DNA of 24,277 nucleotides from contig CANNTX010000016.1 of assembly GCA_947522695.1 (NCBI GenBank), positions 1-24,277 on the forward strand. The letters are read 5' to 3'. The position numbers were made by a program, and so were the translations under genes. Shown one piece after another: positions 20,831 through 24,277 of this stretch (its first letter is position 1; each line of letters opens with the position of its first letter). Origin of the DNA: an uncultured Bacilli bacterium. GTDB lineage: Bacteria > Bacillota_I > Bacilli_A > RF39 > UBA660. Below the pieces are notes generated by a model that was given only the letters and a program-made list of their open reading frames with translations, had not been told where the DNA came from and ran no database searches.

Positions 20831-21713
20831 AAACAATATTAATAAAAGAATAGATAAATATTTAAGTGAAAATACTGAGTATTCTAGAAGTACTATTCAA
20901 AAAATGATTGATAACGGTAACATAACAGTAAATAGTAAACCCACTAAAGCAAGTTATAAATTAGAGTTAAACGACATTATTGCAATTGATAATAATTTTA
21001 AAGAAGAAACCGATATTTTACCAGAAAATATTAAGTTGGATATTGTTTATGAAGATGATGATTTAATGATTATTAATAAGCCAAGTGGAATGGTTGTTCA
21101 TCCCGGAAATGGTAATCATGAACATACATTAGTAAATGCTCTTTTAGGTTATACAAATAATTTAAGTACTAATAATGATGATATAAGACCAGGAATCGTA
21201 CATCGTATTGATAAAGATACTAGTGGGTTAATGGTAGTTGCTAAAAATAATAAATGTCATGAGTTATTAGCTGAAGCCTTTAAAAATAAAACCATTAATA
21301 GATATTATACAGCGTTAGTAATAGGTGAACTTGATACTGAATCAGGAATAATAGATGCCCCAATTGGACGTGATCCTAATGAAAGAAAGCGCTATACTGT
21401 TACTAAACAAAATAGTAAAACAGCAATAACCCATTTTAATGTAATTAAAAGATATAAAGGTTATACATTATTAAATTTAAAACTAGATACTGGAAGAACC
21501 CATCAAATAAGAGTGCATATGAAATATATTGGTTATCCCATTTATAATGATCCTGTTTATACTAATGCAAAATGTACTGCTTTTGGACAATTCCTTCATT
21601 CAAGAGAAATCGATTTTAATCATCCAATTACTAATCAACATCTTCATTTTACAGCCCCTTTACCAAAAGAATTTCAAGATTTTATTGATAAACTAACTAG
21701 TTTAGAATCATAA
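20817..21713 (+). CDS. rluD: RluD-type 23S rRNA pseudouridine synthase
   Basis: A 298-residue enzyme with an N-terminal S4 RNA-binding domain (about residues 6-60, NKRIDKYLS, RSTIQKMIDNGNITVN) and the RluA catalytic domain. The active motif HRIDKDTSG is at 129-137 with Asp132 as nucleophile; INKPSGMVVHPGNGN (86-100) and LDTGRTHQIRVHMKYIGYP (about 222-240) are also typical. Members modify 23S rRNA uridines in helix 69 (1911, 1915, 1917 in E. coli). AAAGGAAG inside lspA is the RBS. The end overlaps the convergent TspO-like gene by 17 bases. Confidence 0.92.
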   Translation: MQVDENNINKRIDKYLSENTEYSRSTIQKMIDNGNITVNSKPTKASYKLELNDIIAIDNNFKEETDILPENIKLDIVYEDDDLMIINKPSGMVVHPGNGNHEHTLVNALLGYTNNLSTNNDDIRPGIVHRIDKDTSGLMVVAKNNKCHELLAEAFKNKTINRYYTALVIGELDTESGIIDAPIGRDPNERKRYTVTKQNSKTAITHFNVIKRYKGYTLLNLKLDTGRTHQIRVHMKYIGYPIYNDPVYTNAKCTAFGQFLHSREIDFNHPITNQHLHFTAPLPKEFQDFIDKLTSLES

Positions 21714-22143
21714 CAATCATTAAACCAATCAAATTAAACACATTAAATAAAATAGATGGAATAATCAAATAAGAACTAGTTCTATCTATTTTTTTACTTT
21801 CTAAATGTACGAATATGCTACTAATCAAAACAATACATAAACAAATTACACTAAGTATTAAATTATTAAATCTAAAGAAAAATAAACCAAATACCTGAGT
21901 AAAAATATAATTTATAATATAAACAAAATTGTAGTTATTATTTAAATCAAAACCAGTAAATAACCTATAAAAAGCATAATTATTTACTAAAGTTAATAAA
22001 AAATACATAATAATAAAGTACTTATAATTAATGTTTATTACTCCTTGTAAAGTAGTTATATAAGCATAATTAACAGGAAATAATATTAAAGTAACATTCC
22101 AAAATAACATTAAAATCAAAAAAAATATAATTTTTCTTAGCAT
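21697..22143 (-). CDS. TspO/MBR-like membrane protein (divergent)
   Basis: A 148-residue protein with five predicted helices, the size and topology of TspO. The last third, from NYIFTQVFGLFFFRFNN onward, with the ending SSYLIIPSILFNVFNLIGLMIVMILN split as LxxP-xxxFxxFNxxxxxxIxxxN, resembles the TspO C-terminus (LLVPYxxWxxFAxxLNxxIWxLN). Key Trp residues of the family are replaced here. TspO proteins bind porphyrins and related ligands. The identification is pattern-based and tentative. SD is AAAGGAGA. It converges on rluD with a 17-base overlap. Confidence 0.5.
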   Translation of the reverse strand: MLRKIIFFLILMLFWNVTLILFPVNYAYITTLQGVININYKYFIIMYFLLTLVNNYAFYRLFTGFDLNNNYNFVYIINYIFTQVFGLFFFRFNNLILSVICLCIVLISSIFVHLESKKIDRTSSYLIIPSILFNVFNLIGLMIVMILN

Positions 22144-22205
22144 CTTTTCTCCTTTACTTAAGAAATTAATTGTTATAAAATATTATATGAAATTAGGTGA
22201 ATTAA

Positions 22206-23321
22206 ATGAATTACATGGATCAAAAAGAAGAATTAATAATGAAATTAGTTCATTATTTTATAACTGAAGAAAACTATGAACCAATGATAGTTAATGGTGT
22301 AAAAAATGAAATATGGTTAGAAAATTTAGAAGCACCATATAAAGTAATCCGTATTAACTCTAATTATATTCATAATGATGATCAGTTAGAATTTGATAAT
22401 TTTAAAATTAAAAATGTAACTAAGCAAATTAAACAAAAAACTTTAACATTAAATATGAAAACTCTTAATTTATTACTTGATGTAGGTGATAACGTTAATG
22501 TAAAACCATCTAAAAACATCGATAATTATAAAATAAATGATATTAAAGATTTAAGAGATGATAATAGTATTGCTGGTTTATTTCCTAAATTAAAAACAGT
22601 ATCTTTAAAGAAAGATAATTCATTTGATACTTTTGTAAGAATAACTAATGATATTAATGAGAAGAGTGAAGAAAAAGGAAAAAGATTTGAAAATATATTT
22701 GCTCCTAAAAAAATAGTAGTAACTAATATTTTAATAATGTTAAATGTTATAATATTTTTCTTAACTTATTTTAATGCAAAATTATTTAATAGTTTAATTT
22801 TAGATCCAACTGCTGTAAGAAATGGAGAATTTTATAGATTAATAACTTCGATATTTATGCATGGTTCTATCTATCATTTATTTGTTAATATGTATTCATT
22901 ATTTTTCCTAGGAAAAGAATTAGAAACATTTTTAGGCAAAAAGAAATTTATTATAATTTACTTAATAAGTGGATTATCAGGATCATTATTATCATGTATT
23001 TTAATTAATAGTTATTCATTAGGCGCATCAGGTGCAATTTTTGGATTATTAGGAAGTTTACTATATTTTGGTATGCATTATAGATTATATTTAGGATCTG
23101 TTTTGCTTAAAGAAATAGTTCCTATTATCGTACTTAATTTACTAATTGGTTTTATATTTCCTGGAATTGACAATTTCGCTCATATTGGTGGACTAATAGG
23201 TGGTATCTTTATAACCATGGCGTTAGGTATAGATAGCAAAACAACCAAGAATACTAAAATAAACGGATATATTACTCTAATAATTTATTTATTATTCTTA
23301 ACTTATTTGTTAATGAAGTAA
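22206..23321 (+). CDS. Rhomboid-family intramembrane serine protease
   Basis: A 371-residue membrane protease. Residues 1-165 are a soluble cytoplasmic domain, and residues about 170-371 hold seven helices. The rhomboid catalytic dyad is Ser275 in LGASGAIFG (272-280) and His326 in NFAHIGG (323-329). Other marks are FMHGSIYHLFVNMYSLFFLG (217-236, with the HxxxN pair His224/Asn228) and GxxxG in the last helices. The N-terminal domain plus protease is the layout of Bacillus GluP (YqgP). Substrates are unknown. RBS is AGGTGA. A terminator follows. Confidence 0.92.
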   Translation: MNYMDQKEELIMKLVHYFITEENYEPMIVNGVKNEIWLENLEAPYKVIRINSNYIHNDDQLEFDNFKIKNVTKQIKQKTLTLNMKTLNLLLDVGDNVNVKPSKNIDNYKINDIKDLRDDNSIAGLFPKLKTVSLKKDNSFDTFVRITNDINEKSEEKGKRFENIFAPKKIVVTNILIMLNVIIFFLTYFNAKLFNSLILDPTAVRNGEFYRLITSIFMHGSIYHLFVNMYSLFFLGKELETFLGKKKFIIIYLISGLSGSLLSCILINSYSLGASGAIFGLLGSLLYFGMHYRLYLGSVLLKEIVPIIVLNLLIGFIFPGIDNFAHIGGLIGGIFITMALGIDSKTTKNTKINGYITLIIYLLFLTYLLMK

Positions 23322-23334
23322 ATTAAAACTTAAC

Positions 23335-23362
23335 GGTTTACAAATTATATGTAAACCTTTTT
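23335..23362 (+). terminator. Terminator after the rhomboid gene
   Basis: GGTTTAC (23335-23341) pairs with GTAAACC (23351-23357), 9-base loop, followed by T5. Confidence 0.85.
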
Positions 23363-23390
23363 ATTTATTAAATTAATTAATATATATTTG

Positions 23391-23412
23391 TGCTAAAATT
23401 AAAGTAGGTGAG
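23391..23412 (+). promoter_or_regulatory. Extended -10 and RBS of the two-repeat gene
   Basis: TGCTAAAAT at 23391-23399 is an extended -10. AGGTGAG at 23406-23412 is the RBS for the ATG at 23418. There is no clear -35. Confidence 0.45.
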
Positions 23413-23417
23413 ACAAA

Positions 23418-24224
23418 ATGAAAATTGTAAATATTCAAAAAGCAAATGAATACTATGGAAATCTAAATGATGTAAATGCAATAAATGCATTAAAAATGAA
23501 AATATATTCAGTAGCAAGTATTGGAGCAACTTTATTATTAACAGGTTTAAATCTAAATCATACCATGAATGTTGGAACAGGAGAATTTATTAATAATGGA
23601 TTATCCATTGTCCTTCCATTAGCATCAGCTTATACAGGAATATATTTAAATTCCGCATTGCATAAAGCTAAAGAATTAGAAAATACCCAAAAAAACAAAA
23701 ATGAAGCAATAAATGCAATTGCAAGTGGATCACTAGAAGAACAAAGAAGATTTTTACAAGATAGATATCCAGGACTTTTTGACAGCATCACTAGACCTAC
23801 TGAAAAGAAAAAAATAAAAATTGTTAATGTTGAAAAATTAAGAGATCATTATAATGAAAAAAGTAAAGAAAACAAGAGTATTGTAAATAAATTGTTACTT
23901 AGTAGTGTTGGAAGTATTGGAATATCACTCTTACTAATGAAATTTAATATGATGAATGTTGCTGCTATTGGTGGAGCAGGATTTAGCCAAATAGGAACAG
24001 CTTGTTTATTACCACTCTTATCAACCCTTGCCGGAGTAAAAATTAATTCATCAGTTCACGGTTTAGCTGAATCTGAAAATTTAACAAAAGAGCATAATCG
24101 AGTAAGTTATTTAATTAAATACGGTAGTGAAGAAGAAAAAAGAGCATTCTTGCAAAAGAGATACCCTGGATTATATGATAGTATATTAGAAAATTATGAG
24201 AATAGTAAAGGAATGAGTAGATAA
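23418..24224 (+). CDS. Unknown membrane protein made of two 123-residue repeats
   Basis: A 268-residue protein with an internal duplication. Residues 2-124 and 134-256 align end to end: both start KIVN(I/V), have a hydrophobic pair of helices (IYSVASIGATLLLTGLN against LLSSVGSIGISLLLMKFN; then LPLASAYTGIYLNSALH against LPLLSTLAGVKINSSVH), a charged helix, and end in a shared motif, RRFLQDRYPGLFDSI against RAFLQKRYPGLYDSI. Each repeat thus has two membrane segments and a cytoplasmic tail with an EExRxFLQxRYPGLxDSI element. I recognise no family. It has its own promoter and RBS, and the next gene starts directly after it. Confidence 0.75.
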   Translation: MKIVNIQKANEYYGNLNDVNAINALKMKIYSVASIGATLLLTGLNLNHTMNVGTGEFINNGLSIVLPLASAYTGIYLNSALHKAKELENTQKNKNEAINAIASGSLEEQRRFLQDRYPGLFDSITRPTEKKKIKIVNVEKLRDHYNEKSKENKSIVNKLLLSSVGSIGISLLLMKFNMMNVAAIGGAGFSQIGTACLLPLLSTLAGVKINSSVHGLAESENLTKEHNRVSYLIKYGSEEEKRAFLQKRYPGLYDSILENYENSKGMSR

Positions 24225-24225
24225 T

Positions 24226-24277
24226 ATGGAAGATAAATATATATTAACATCAGATAATAATGAAAAATATTTAGTGA
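24226..24277 (+). CDS. Start of an unknown gene (partial, cut by the window end)
   Basis: An ATG at 24226 follows AAAGGA at about 24207-24212 and opens a frame reading MEDKYILTSDNNEKYLV to the edge. Its 1-base distance from the upstream stop suggests a coupled gene. Too little is visible to name it. Confidence 0.45.
   Translation, partial: MEDKYILTSDNNEKYLV

Noticed and set aside
1..24277. CRISPR arrays, transposases, tRNA genes, integration sites or a replication origin.
   Set aside because: I saw no regularly spaced repeats, transposase motifs, tRNA-like arms or DnaA-box clusters. The only rRNA is the 5S end at the left edge.
1..24277. Mycoplasma genetic code (TGA as Trp).
   Set aside because: TGA ends genes at natural positions (spoVAC, spoVAD, spoIIGA) and Trp is coded by TGG.

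Overview
The window is a 24.3 kb piece of a very AT-rich, compact chromosome that uses the standard genetic code (TGA is a stop, for example in spoVAC and spoIIGA). Genes abut or overlap by a few bases, leaders are short and ribosome binding sites follow the GGAGGTGAT pattern. Gene content (tsaE-tsaB-rimI-tsaD, RNase J, spoIIGA-sigE-sigG, spoVAC-spoVAD-spoVAEb, cse60, a ylmC-like gene) points to a spore-forming, low-GC Firmicute of the class Bacilli. The extreme AT bias and small genes suggest an uncultured gut lineage near the Erysipelotrichales/RF39/Mollicutes side; that placement is inference.

Layout. 1-64: 3' end of a 5S rRNA and a T-rich end. 132-2632: t6A tRNA modification cluster with rimI. 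2677-4982: a 34-residue membrane peptide, a ZIP-type metal transporter, a YebC-family protein and an RluA-type pseudouridine synthase. 4974-7469 (minus): a second ZIP transporter and RNase J. 7640-8610: two accessory-looking genes, one unrecognised and one HAD-like. 8857-11246: a short SigF-like sigma factor with spoVAC-spoVAD-spoVAEb. 11320-13072: a zinc-ribbon membrane protein, thymidine kinase and Cse60. 13092-16962: a MurJ/SpoVB-type flippase, a Met/Asn/Gly-rich coiled-coil protein (minus), trmB and a prepilin-like protein with a DUF6273-like C-terminus. 17064-20358: spoIIGA-sigE, an 820-base spacer holding two tandem modules, sigG and a ylmC-like gene. 20387-21713: lspA and rluD. 21697-24277: a TspO-like membrane protein (minus), a rhomboid protease, a protein made of two 123-residue repeats and the start of one more gene.

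The genes cover most of a sporulation sigma cascade: a SigF-like factor beside spoVA genes, pro-SigE with its protease SpoIIGA, and SigG. The only two exact Spo0A boxes (TGTCGAA) I found lie directly upstream of the sigF-like gene and of spoIIGA, where Spo0A acts in Bacillus. SpoIIAA and SpoIIAB, the usual regulators encoded beside sigF, are absent from this locus.

The most unusual feature is in the sigE-sigG spacer: two tandem units of about 370 bp. Each has a minus-strand gene for the same 26-residue hydrophobic peptide and a convergent plus-strand small RNA with its own promoter and terminator. The peptide genes differ only at three synonymous positions. The predicted peptide mRNA has complementary 5' and 3' ends and a hidden Shine-Dalgarno sequence. 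Together this looks like a pair of type I toxin-antitoxin modules of a kind I do not recognise.
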